NCBI RefSeq assembly: GCF_017916365.1
Contig: NZ_JAFMSU010000002.1
Location: forward strand, 992,001 to 1,056,000
Origin: Rufibacter roseolus
GTDB lineage: Bacteria; Bacteroidota; Bacteroidia; Cytophagales; Hymenobacteraceae
Reading direction: 5' to 3'
Length of the DNA: 64,000 bases
Under the pieces are notes generated by a model. It was not told the DNA's origin. It made no database searches and worked only from the letters and a program-made list of their open reading frames with translations. Shown here in pieces: positions 1 to 6,514 of this stretch (its first letter is position 1; every line of letters begins with the position of its first letter). A program made the position numbers and the translations under genes.

Positions 1-1
1 G

Positions 2-358
2 CCGTTCTGGCAGCACGCCGCCAACTACAGCGGCCACACCGCCCGCATGGCTGCCATGGACCCGCCCAGCAAAGTAGTGAATGCCGTGATCAGGATGTCT
101 TTGCGGCCCCGGAAAGAACTGCCGGTGGGTTGGAAAGCCCGCGGCTCCTGGATTTCGCACCACCTGTTCCCGCATTTCACCGAGCGAATCTCGGCCAACG
201 TGGCGCACAAGTCCCAGATGAAAAACGCCCCGCCCGCGCCACCCACTTCCGGATCGGCGTTCACGCCCATGCCCACCGGCCGAGGGGTGGATGACAATGT
301 CCGCCAGCGGATGAAGGAGGAAAACCGGCAGCGCCGCCAGCAGAAGAAACAGAAGTAA
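2..358 (+). CDS. Short-chain dehydrogenase/reductase, C-terminal fragment
   Basis: The open frame runs from the left edge to a TAA stop, so only about 118 C-terminal residues are visible. The start and the catalytic YxxxK core lie outside the window. Segments such as FWQHAANYSGHTAR and MDPPSKVVNAVI followed by a basic stretch resemble the end of classical SDR oxidoreductases, where the substrate loop and last helix are followed by a region specifying preference for a given genus. The last 20 residues are very basic (RQRMKEENRQRRQQKKQK) and probably disordered. Family assignment is from motif resemblance only and the substrate cannot be inferred. Confidence 0.55.
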   Translation, partial: PFWQHAANYSGHTARMAAMDPPSKVVNAVIRMSLRPRKELPVGWKARGSWISHHLFPHFTERISANVAHKSQMKNAPPAPPTSGSAFTPMPTGRGVDDNVRQRMKEENRQRRQQKKQK

Positions 359-401
359 GGATTCTTGCTTTCTTGCGAGGCCGTTTCAGCTGTTATTTTC
401 T

Positions 402-469
402 GGTTCAAGTTTCCAACTTGGACCTACTTTAGTCTGAAGTTTGCAACTTCAGTGAGGCGGCAGCCTCAA
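402..469 (+). repeat. REP-like three-hairpin element, copy 1
   Basis: Plus-orientation copy of a dispersed element of about 70 bp. Each full copy has three small inverted repeats in a fixed order: a GTTCAAGT/ACTTGGACC box, a GAAGTTTGCAACTTC or GGCAGTTTGCAACTGCC box, and a TGAGGC...GCCTCA box. Here they read AAGTTTCCAACTT, TGAAGTTTGCAACTTCA and TGAGGCGGCAGCCTCA. Compensating changes keep the hairpins paired between copies. Other copies are at 3825, 4185, 6039 and 14324. Confidence 0.8.
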
Positions 470-563
470 GGATCAAGTTTCCTCGTTCTTTTGCCAGGTA
501 GAACAGCACGGGAAAAGAGTGAAACAGGTCAGCCCTTACCCAGCAGTACCATCCAGCAAACCA

Positions 564-615
564 CATTTTCCGTTTCGGGGCCGTTTTAAGAAAAACGGCC
601 CCGAAACGGAAAATG
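564..615. terminator. 24-bp perfect palindrome, likely bidirectional terminator
   Basis: Positions 564-587 and 592-615 form a perfect 24-bp stem around a 4-nt AAGA loop. The stem has a GC-rich core (CGGGGCCG) flanked by A/T runs. It lies between the 3' end of the SDR fragment (+) and the 3' end of dnaE2 (-, stop at 633), the expected place for a shared terminator. No separate T-tract follows. The rest of 359-632 holds the REP-like copy and no convincing gene. Confidence 0.6.
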
Positions 616-632
616 CACCCGATTACTGCTTC

Positions 633-3587
633 TCAATACCGCGGATCTTTCTGGAACGGTAGCTTGGCCATTTTCTCCACCTCCATGCTGGGGAACCCGA
701 ACTCCTCTACCACTTTGCCATAGAGCAGGTACACGCCGTTGCCTTTGAAGGGCCAGGCCTTGAGCGAGGGCGGGAAGTGCACAGTATCAAAGAAATCGCC
801 GGCGCTGTCCAGGAAGGTGCCAAACTGCATGACCTCGCCGCGTACGGTACGCACGTACTTGGTGGTCACCAGCAGACCCATCATGCGCACCTTCTGCCCC
901 AGGAACGCCAGCAGGTCTTTGGCGGGCACATCACCCCGCGCGGAGGTCTGCAGCAGGTCAAAGTACGAGCAGGTCACCGGAAAACCCAGCAGCTCCATCT
1001 CATCATAGGCGTCTTCCACTAGCGTGTGGGTGAGCGCGGGCAACATGAAGGTTTTGACCGGCGTCTGGAACAGCAACTCCTGGCCGGGCGCGGCCACCTT
1101 GTGGCCCAGGTGCATATGGGCCTCCCAGAGCAGCGTCTTCTTGTCCTGGCCCGTGAACCGTAGCGCCTGCACTCGCACCAGAATGAGCAACTGCTCCAGC
1201 GTGATTTGGCTGCGCCGGATGAACTCCTCCAGCGAGGCGTAAGGCCCGTTCTCCTCCCGCTCGCTTACCAGTTTGAAAGCCACTTTCTGCTCCAGGTTCT
1301 GCACGTGCACCAGGCCCAGGTAAATGTCCGTGCCCGTGATGGAGGTGTAGTACCCGCTATGGTTCACGCAGGGCAGATGGATGGTGCCGCCCGCTTTCTG
1401 GGCCTGCTGCACGTACACCCACGTCTTGTAGAAACCCCCGAAGTTGTTGATCACGGCCACCATGAACTCTAATGGATAATAGGTTTTCAGGAACAGGCTC
1501 TGGTAACTCTCCACGGCAAAGGAGGCCGAGTGCGCCTTAGAGAACGAATACCCCGCAAAGGACTCAATCTGCCGCCAGACCTCCTTGGTGATAGCCTCGG
1601 GGTAGCCACGCTCCCGGCAGTTGGCGAAGAACTTGTCCACCAGTTTCTGGAACTCGGCGCGGGAGCGGTACTTGCCGCTCATGGCCCGGCGCAGCACATC
1701 GGCATCCGCCAGATCCAACCCCGCGAAGTGGTGGCAGACCTTGAGCACGTCTTCCTGGTAGACCATCACGCCGTACGTCTCCCCTAGCTGCTCGCCCATG
1801 ACCGGGTGGATGTGCTGAATCTGATCGGGGTGGTGGAACCGGTGGATGTAGGCTTTCATCATGCCGCTCTTGGCCACGCCCGGCCTGATGATGGAACTGG
1901 CCGCCACCAGTGACAGGTAATTGTCGCAGCGCAGCTTGGTCAAAAGCCCCCGCATGGCCGGACTCTCAATGTAAAAGCAGCCAATGGTGTCGCCGGACTT
2001 CAACTGTTCCTTCACTTTCTCGTCCTGCTTGAAACGGGCCACATCGTGCGCGTCTACCTTAATGCCCCGGTTCTGCTGCACCAGCTGCACGCATTCTTTA
2101 ATGTGCCCAATGCCCCGCTGACTCAGGATGTCCAGTTTTTCAAACCCGATGCTCTCCGCTACATACATGTCCCACTGCACCGTGGGCAGGCCTTTGGGCG
2201 GCAAATCCAGGGCGGTGTAACTGCAGATGGGTTCCTCAGAGATGAGCACGCCCCCGGCGTGGATGGAGCGCACGTTGGGGAAATCGGTGAGCATCTTTCC
2301 GTACTGGAAGATCTTCTGGGTGATGCGGCTGGTGTTGGCATGCGCCAGCGGCTGCGCCACCAGCGCATCCAGCTCGGCTTTGGGCAGCCCGTAGACCTTG
2401 CCCAGCTCGCGCAGAATAGAGCTCTGCTGAAACGTGACCATGGCGCCCAGCAAGGCCGTGTGCTGCTTCCCGTATCGCTTGAAGATGTAGTCCAGCACCT
2501 CATCGCGCTCATCCCAGCTGTAATCAATATCGAAGTCAGGTGGCGAGCTTCGTTTGGGGTTGAGGAAGCGCTCAAAGTAAAGGTCCAGCTCAATGGGGTC
2601 AACATCGGTGATGTGCAGGCAGTAAGCCACCACGCTGTTGGCGCCGCTCCCCCGCCCCACGTGGTAAAAACCCCTGCTCATGGAGTACCGGATCACGTCC
2701 CAGGTGATGAGGAAGTAGGAACTGAAACCCAGCTTGTGGATGATGCCCAGTTCATGCGCCACCCGCTGTTTGGCCACTTTGTGCTGCGCGCCGTAGCGGT
2801 TCCGGAGCCCGTCCCAGGCCAGTTTCTCCAGCAGCAGCCGATCGTCCTCGTCAGAGCCGGTGAACGTGAGTTTATTCCTTCTTTTCTGAAAATCGAAGGT
2901 AAACGTAGCCTCCCGCGCCAGCTTCTCGGCGTTCTGCACCAGCTCCGGGAACTGCGCGTATTGTTTCAGGATGTCTGTGCAGGGCTTGAAACAGGCCTCC
3001 TCCCCGGTCACGCCGTGCGGAGTATCCAGCTGACTCAGCAGGATGTTGTTATCGATGGCCCGCAGATGCCGGTGCAGCGCCACGCCCTCCGCGTCCTTGC
3101 AGGTGAACTGCGGATACATAAGCAGCGGAGCCCCCTGCCGCCGCAACTCCGAGAACAGCAACTGGTTCACCTCACCGGGCGCCACCCCCACGTACTCATT
3201 CTCGCGGAGCGGCTGTTGCCCCGCCATCCCACTGGCCCGCGCGAACGGATAAATAATGAAAACGTGTGAGAAAACCGGCGGCACCTCGGGCAAAGGGTGG
3301 TGCTGCAGCAGGTAGTTGCTCAGGAACGCATTCAACTCCTGGAAGCCCTCCTGGTTTCTGGCGATACCCGTGTACAGCCACCGGTGATCACGCCGGAACT
3401 CAATGCCTACCAATGGCTGAAGGCCCTGCGCCTGGCAAGCCTTGATAAAAGGAAACACCCCCGAGGTGGTATTGATATCGGTCAAAGCCAGCGCCGCATA
3501 CCCCCGCGCCTTCCCCTCCGCCGCCAACTCCTCCACCGACAGCGTGCCGTACCGCAGACTATAATAAGAATGGACAAAGGCTAACAT
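633..3587 (-). CDS. dnaE2: DnaE2-like error-prone DNA polymerase III alpha subunit
   Basis: 984-residue C-family polymerase, shorter than a replicative DnaE (usually about 1,150-1,200) and close to the ImuC/DnaE2 size class used in translesion synthesis. The N-terminal PHP domain begins FVHSYYSLRYG, so the HxH metal motif is incomplete and proofreading by this domain is unlikely. The polymerase palm motif PPDFDIDYS lies near residue 350 with its catalytic aspartates. A helix-hairpin-helix region and a terminal OB-fold (MQFGTFLDSAGDFF) follow, with little beyond them, so the tau-binding tail of replicative DnaE appears absent. It lies downstream of dinB on the same strand, 848 bp away across a repeat cluster. 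The pairing suggests a DinB-DnaE2 mutagenesis cassette, although no ImuA/ImuB is present. DnaE2 rather than DnaE rests on length and context. Confidence 0.8.
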   Translation of the reverse strand: MLAFVHSYYSLRYGTLSVEELAAEGKARGYAALALTDINTTSGVFPFIKACQAQGLQPLVGIEFRRDHRWLYTGIARNQEGFQELNAFLSNYLLQHHPLPEVPPVFSHVFIIYPFARASGMAGQQPLRENEYVGVAPGEVNQLLFSELRRQGAPLLMYPQFTCKDAEGVALHRHLRAIDNNILLSQLDTPHGVTGEEACFKPCTDILKQYAQFPELVQNAEKLAREATFTFDFQKRRNKLTFTGSDEDDRLLLEKLAWDGLRNRYGAQHKVAKQRVAHELGIIHKLGFSSYFLITWDVIRYSMSRGFYHVGRGSGANSVVAYCLHITDVDPIELDLYFERFLNPKRSSPPDFDIDYSWDERDEVLDYIFKRYGKQHTALLGAMVTFQQSSILRELGKVYGLPKAELDALVAQPLAHANTSRITQKIFQYGKMLTDFPNVRSIHAGGVLISEEPICSYTALDLPPKGLPTVQWDMYVAESIGFEKLDILSQRGIGHIKECVQLVQQNRGIKVDAHDVARFKQDEKVKEQLKSGDTIGCFYIESPAMRGLLTKLRCDNYLSLVAASSIIRPGVAKSGMMKAYIHRFHHPDQIQHIHPVMGEQLGETYGVMVYQEDVLKVCHHFAGLDLADADVLRRAMSGKYRSRAEFQKLVDKFFANCRERGYPEAITKEVWRQIESFAGYSFSKAHSASFAVESYQSLFLKTYYPLEFMVAVINNFGGFYKTWVYVQQAQKAGGTIHLPCVNHSGYYTSITGTDIYLGLVHVQNLEQKVAFKLVSEREENGPYASLEEFIRRSQITLEQLLILVRVQALRFTGQDKKTLLWEAHMHLGHKVAAPGQELLFQTPVKTFMLPALTHTLVEDAYDEMELLGFPVTCSYFDLLQTSARGDVPAKDLLAFLGQKVRMMGLLVTTKYVRTVRGEVMQFGTFLDSAGDFFDTVHFPPSLKAWPFKGNGVYLLYGKVVEEFGFPSMEVEKMAKLPFQKDPRY

Positions 3588-3824
3588 ACATTGGTATCAA
3601 GTAGCACGCAGCATGCAGCACGACTAATTAACATACTTATTCAGATTAAAGACCTCTCTTCCAACTTACCTCCTAGCATCCTGCAGATGCGGTTCTAGCC
3701 TGATTTCCGGAAAACAGCCTCTTAACGGCAACCTTGCCTGATTGCAGGATTCCGATTTTGGAGAACTGTTTCATGCTTTTTGATTTAGCCTTTGTTGACA
3801 GCCAATTCATTCTTCGAAGAACAT

Positions 3825-3890
3825 GGTTCAAGTCTTGGACTTGGACCTAAAATGCCGGAAGTTTGCAACTTCCGTGAGGCCCAAGCCCCA
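3825..3890 (+). repeat. REP-like three-hairpin element, copy 2
   Basis: Plus-orientation copy: an AAGTCTTGGACTT box, then GGAAGTTTGCAACTTCC, then TGAGGCCCAAGCCCCA. The third hairpin is partly decayed compared with copies 1, 3 and 5. The middle hairpin differs from copy 5 by paired changes that keep the stem. Confidence 0.75.
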
Positions 3891-3925
3891 AACTGGCTTT
3901 GCTGATTCAATCTAATTTTTCCTTT

Positions 3926-4019
3926 CGCTGGCGCGAGCCTCCGGCTCGTGTCCGCACGCATACCAAAAGCCTGACCAGATCAGCAATGTGAAGGCACGAG
4001 CCAGAGGCTCGCGCCAGCG
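3926..4019. repeat. Large imperfect palindrome (25-bp arms)
   Basis: Arms 3926-3950 and 3995-4019 are inverse complements with one mismatch in 25, around a 44-nt loop. Each arm also contains its own hairpin (GAGCCTCCGGCTC and the related GAGCCAGAGGCTC). The whole can fold as one long hairpin or as two separate ones. This is the architecture of a paired REP/BIME element. Confidence 0.7.
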
Positions 4020-4052
4020 TTCTACCTCAGGAAATGATGAGCTCTCGTTTCC

Positions 4053-4130
4053 TTGGCCTGTCCCCTGACAGGCCAACCCAGTGGTGGCTAACTTTTGGTT
4101 CTAGTTTTCGGTCTGTCAGGGGACAGACCG
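4053..4130. repeat. Two related hairpins in a row
   Basis: Hairpin one (4053-4076) has the core CCTGTCCCCTGACAGG. Hairpin two (4109-4130) has the core GGTCTGTCAGGGGACAGACC. Both are built on the same TGTC-loop-GACA stem with loops CCC(T) and (A)GGGG, so the second is essentially an inverted copy of the first with altered flanks. Confidence 0.65.
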
Positions 4131-4184
4131 AGGAGAATAGGATAGACCAAGGAGCGTTTTTGAACTGCCGTCTTCCCCAGTGAT

Positions 4185-4256
4185 TTTTGAGGCTGTCGCC
4201 TCACGGCAGTTGCAAACTGCCGGTCATGGTAGGTCCAAGTCGCAGACTTGAACCAT
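4185..4256 (-). repeat. REP-like three-hairpin element, copy 3
   Basis: Minus-orientation full copy. On the plus strand it reads TTGAGGCTGTCGCCTCA, CGGCAGTTGCAAACTGCCG, then the AAGTCGCAGACTT box followed by GAACC. It lies about 300 bp from copy 2 in the opposite orientation, so the two form a larger inverted pair around the palindromes between them. Confidence 0.8.
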
Positions 4257-4435
4257 GTGCTTTGTTTTGTTTTGCTTTGTTTAGCGGCTGTTTTCCCAAA
4301 AAGAGGCTGAAAACTGTTCCCCGCGAACCGTCAGCCAGTCAGCCAGATCTACTTTAAAGCGGACTATTCTCTCAAGTACACATTCCCCATTAGCACATCA
4401 GCACATTACCTCATTAGCACATTAACCCCAGCACA

Positions 4436-5587
4436 TTACAACCCCACCGCCCGTTTCACCGCGCTGTCGCCGTAGCGGTGCCTGATTTTGTCCATGGCCT
4501 GGTAGAGGCTGGCCAGTTCGGCGGTATCCTCAAAGAGGTCTATCTGCTGGAAACCCTGCACCAGGTGACTCAGGCGCACGCCCAGCAGCCTGATGAGCAG
4601 GCGGCGGTTGTAGAGCTTCTGGAACAGTTCTTTCGCTTTCTTGATGAGGAGGTGGTCTGAGGCGGTATAAGGGATGGAGATCTGCTGGGTGTGCGTGTCA
4701 AAGTTGGCGTACCGGATCTTGACCGTGATGCAGCCGGTAAGCTTGCCCTGTTGGCGGAGGTCAAAGGCCAGCCCCTCAGTCATGGACACCAGCAGGTTGT
4801 TCAGGAAAGAGATATCGGTGGTATCAGAGGCGAAGGTCTTCTCCGTGCTGATGGATTTCTGCTCGGAGTACGGCACCACGGGCGCGCGGTCAATGCCGTT
4901 GGCTTTCTCCCAGATATGTACCCCGTCTTTGCCCAGCACCTTCTGGATCATCTCCACCGGCACCATGGTGAGCACCTCAATGGTAGGGATACCCATGTTG
5001 CGCAGCAGTTGGTAATTCTTCTGCCCCACCCCCGGGATTTTCCGGATAGACAGCGGTGCCAGGAACGGCTTTACCTCCTCCTGGCAGACCTGCAGCGCTC
5101 CGTTAGGCTTGGCCTGCCCCGTCGCGATTTTAGAGACCGTCTTGTTCACCGACAACCCGAAGGAAATAGGCAGGCCCGTTTCCTTCATGATGGTGCTGCG
5201 GAGCTCGTTTGTCCATTTCCAGGTCCCCACGAATTTGTCCATCCCGGTCACATCCAGGTAATGCTCGTCAATGGAGGCCTTTTCATAAACCGGTGCCTTA
5301 TCGGCGATGATCTGGGTTACTTTGTGGGAATGCTGGCTATAGGCCTCCATGTCACCGCGCAGCACGATGGCCTCACTGCAGAGTTGCCGCGCCATTTTCA
5401 TGGGCATGCCCGCGTGCACCCCGAAGAAGCGCGTCTCATAACTGCAACTGGCCACCACCCCTCTGTCTGAGAGGCCACCAATAATGATAGGTTTATGCTG
5501 GAGCTGGGTGTTGCGCAGGCGCTCCACCGACACAAAAAAGGTATCCAGATCTAAATGGGCAACGGTACGGTTCTCTGTTAACAACAT
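4436..5587 (-). CDS. dinB: DNA polymerase IV, Y family
   Basis: 383-residue Y-family translesion polymerase. The palm carries HLDLDTFFVSVE near the N-terminus and KASIDEHYLDVTG near residue 105, giving the three catalytic acidic residues. Helix-hairpin-helix and little-finger domains follow. Near the C-terminus QQIDLFED supplies a canonical QxxLF beta-clamp-binding peptide, so access to the replication fork via the sliding clamp is expected. The ATG start is chosen because HLDLDTFF lies about 11 residues in, as usual for DinB. Two palindromes of the form CTAAN-ATA/TAT-NTTAG lie 40 and 114 nt upstream, and the nearer one resembles a site before the S24 regulator at 28.1-28.9 kb. dnaE2 follows on the same strand, suggesting joint damage-induced use. 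Confidence 0.93.
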   Translation of the reverse strand: MLLTENRTVAHLDLDTFFVSVERLRNTQLQHKPIIIGGLSDRGVVASCSYETRFFGVHAGMPMKMARQLCSEAIVLRGDMEAYSQHSHKVTQIIADKAPVYEKASIDEHYLDVTGMDKFVGTWKWTNELRSTIMKETGLPISFGLSVNKTVSKIATGQAKPNGALQVCQEEVKPFLAPLSIRKIPGVGQKNYQLLRNMGIPTIEVLTMVPVEMIQKVLGKDGVHIWEKANGIDRAPVVPYSEQKSISTEKTFASDTTDISFLNNLLVSMTEGLAFDLRQQGKLTGCITVKIRYANFDTHTQQISIPYTASDHLLIKKAKELFQKLYNRRLLIRLLGVRLSHLVQGFQQIDLFEDTAELASLYQAMDKIRHRYGDSAVKRAVGL

Positions 5588-5626
5588 ACTTTTCCGGAAA
5601 AGCTAAAACCACAAGGCTTACAAATA

Positions 5627-5639
5627 CTAAATATTTTAG
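5627..5639. promoter_or_regulatory. Candidate SOS-like operator upstream of dinB
   Basis: CTAAATATTTTAG is an inverted repeat (CTAAA/TTTAG) 40 nt upstream of the dinB start. With flanks it reads TACTAAATATTTTAGCAA. The region 35 nt upstream of the S24 regulator reads TACTAATTCTTTAGCAA, differing by a few bases and one spacing change. Same position, same core and a repair gene target suggest a common operator. That the S24 protein binds here is inference. Confidence 0.5.
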
Positions 5640-5700
5640 CAATTACGGTATAGGCATATAGATAAGCTAAATATATGAGAAATATTTATTCACATATTTA

Positions 5701-5713
5701 CTAACATAGTTAG
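5701..5713. promoter_or_regulatory. Second CTAA-N5-TTAG palindrome upstream of dinB
   Basis: CTAACATAGTTAG is a perfect 5-3-5 inverted repeat with the same CTAAN/NTTAG half-sites as the nearer site at 5627. Two similar palindromes 74 bp apart in an AT-rich promoter region could give cooperative binding. At 114 nt upstream of dinB it would be a secondary site. Confidence 0.35.
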
Positions 5714-5798
5714 CATAAAACTTGTCATAGAAGGAGGTAAAATCAACTACTATTGTGCCTTATGATGGCGATAGAGGGTTTTCAGAGAGGATATTCAG

Positions 5799-5822
5799 GT
5801 TGTTGGTGAGAACACCAACAAC
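5799..5822. repeat. Hairpin GTTGTTGGTG-AGAA-CACCAACAAC
   Basis: A perfect 10-bp stem with a 4-nt AGAA loop. It is isolated in gene-free DNA, with no poly-T tail and no adjacent gene end, so it is not an obvious terminator. It resembles a dispersed palindromic element more than a regulatory site, but no second copy is present in this window. Confidence 0.5.
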
Positions 5823-5977
5823 GGCGGACAGGTTGGTTATAGAGGAAAAGGATAGTGATTTACTAAAGAAGATAGCAGCGGCAAGGCACTGTCGTTTGTT
5901 GCGGAGGAGCCGTTGGAGACAAGGCGGTGCGTGGTCTCTACATCGGATAATAATTCAATTGAATGCCATGAACGGCA

Positions 5978-6375
5978 GGTGTAAACACCTCCCTCGCCCC
6001 CTCAAGGGGAAGTCTCTGCTTTAGGTAGATATGTACTAACGGCAGTTGCAAACTGCCGTTCATGGTAGGTCCAAGTCACAGACTTAAACCATATCCTATA
6101 TAGAAGACGCTCGCAGGACCTCCGGACGCTGCGAGGTCTGAGCCGTCCCTGCCGGCGTATTCCTGTTTCCAGCCTTTCGGTGGAGCGCCTTGTGATTTTC
6201 CGGTGTTGGGCAAAGCCCAACATTCCGATGGCTTTAGCCGAGGAAAGGAAAAGAACACAGCGCGAGGCCGGAAGGCGGGGCCTCGCGGCCGTGAGCGCAC
6301 GGAGCTTAGCGATGCAACAATCCAACTCGTATACCCACGCACACAGCGGTCCTTCGCTAGAACAAACAGACTACG
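5978..6375 (+). repeat. Long dispersed repeat, copy A
   Basis: About 400 bp whose inverted counterpart is at 13981-14290. Shared blocks, in order: GTGTAAACACC, CCCCTCAAGGGGA, AAGACGCTCGCAGGACC, CCAGCCTTTCGGTGGAGCGC, GCGCGAGGCCGGAAGGCG, GGGGCCTCGCGGCCGTGAGC, CCTTCGC, GACTACG. Several blocks are hairpins, including CGAGGCCGGAAGGCGGGGCC. A further hairpin block (TGTTGGGCAAAGCCCAACA here, GCCGAAGGC-type in copy B) has a different sequence but conserved pairing. Copy A is longer because a REP-like element (6039-6092) sits inside it. No transposase gene is associated. Confidence 0.8.
6039..6092 (-). repeat. REP-like element, copy 4, inserted in long repeat A
   Basis: Minus-orientation copy with the middle hairpin ACGGCAGTTGCAAACTGCCGT and the AAGTCACAGACTT box. 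The TGAGGC/GCCTCA hairpin is absent. It interrupts long repeat A between the TCTCTGC and GAAGACGCTCG blocks, which are nearly adjacent in copy B. Copy B therefore looks like an empty site and copy A like a filled one. Confidence 0.75.
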
Positions 6376-6514
6376 AATTCATAAGAAAACCCATCAAAAA
6401 AGGAAGATACAAACCCTTCATCTTTCCCTTCACCTCTCCTATTTTTTACCTAATTTCGTCAAAACACCCCATAAACGCGGAGGGCTTAACCAAAGCCTCC
6501 ACCTGACTTTACCC

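Larger units (their letters stand above)
3588..4435. other. Gene-free repeat cluster between dinB and dnaE2
   Basis: 848 bp without a credible gene. It contains two REP-like elements in opposite orientation (3825-3890, 4185-4256), a 25-bp imperfect inverted repeat (3926-3950 / 3995-4019), and a pair of related hairpins (4053-4076, 4109-4130). It ends in a low-complexity tract of CATTAGCACATT-like units (about 4381-4440). dnaE2 may be transcribed from a promoter in here or by read-through from dinB. I see no clear promoter. Confidence 0.7.
5588..6514. other. Intergenic region dinB-addA made of regulatory DNA and repeats
   Basis: 927 bp between two divergent genes. 5588-5750 is AT-rich and holds the candidate dinB operators. 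5799-5822 is a hairpin. 5978-6375 is long repeat copy A, interrupted by a REP-like element. 6376-6514 is addA leader DNA. Small open frames here cross repeat boundaries and show no coding character. Confidence 0.65.

Noticed and set aside
2046..3269. A 407-codon open frame antisense to dnaE2
   Set aside because: It lies fully inside dnaE2, whose polymerase motifs are intact. The antisense product has no recognisable domain and is a by-product of GC-biased third positions.
4381..4440. CATTAGCACATT-like tandem tract near the dinB end
   Set aside because: It is low-complexity sequence with irregular units and no hairpin or gene signal; noted only as part of the intergenic region.
5755..6024. 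An 89-codon plus-strand frame upstream of addA
   Set aside because: It begins outside and ends inside a dispersed repeat and includes a perfect hairpin. No coding character.
6203..6514. N-terminal extension of addA
   Set aside because: These 104 codons translate long repeat A and lack family similarity; the family start MPASFKIYSSSAGSGKT is at 6515.
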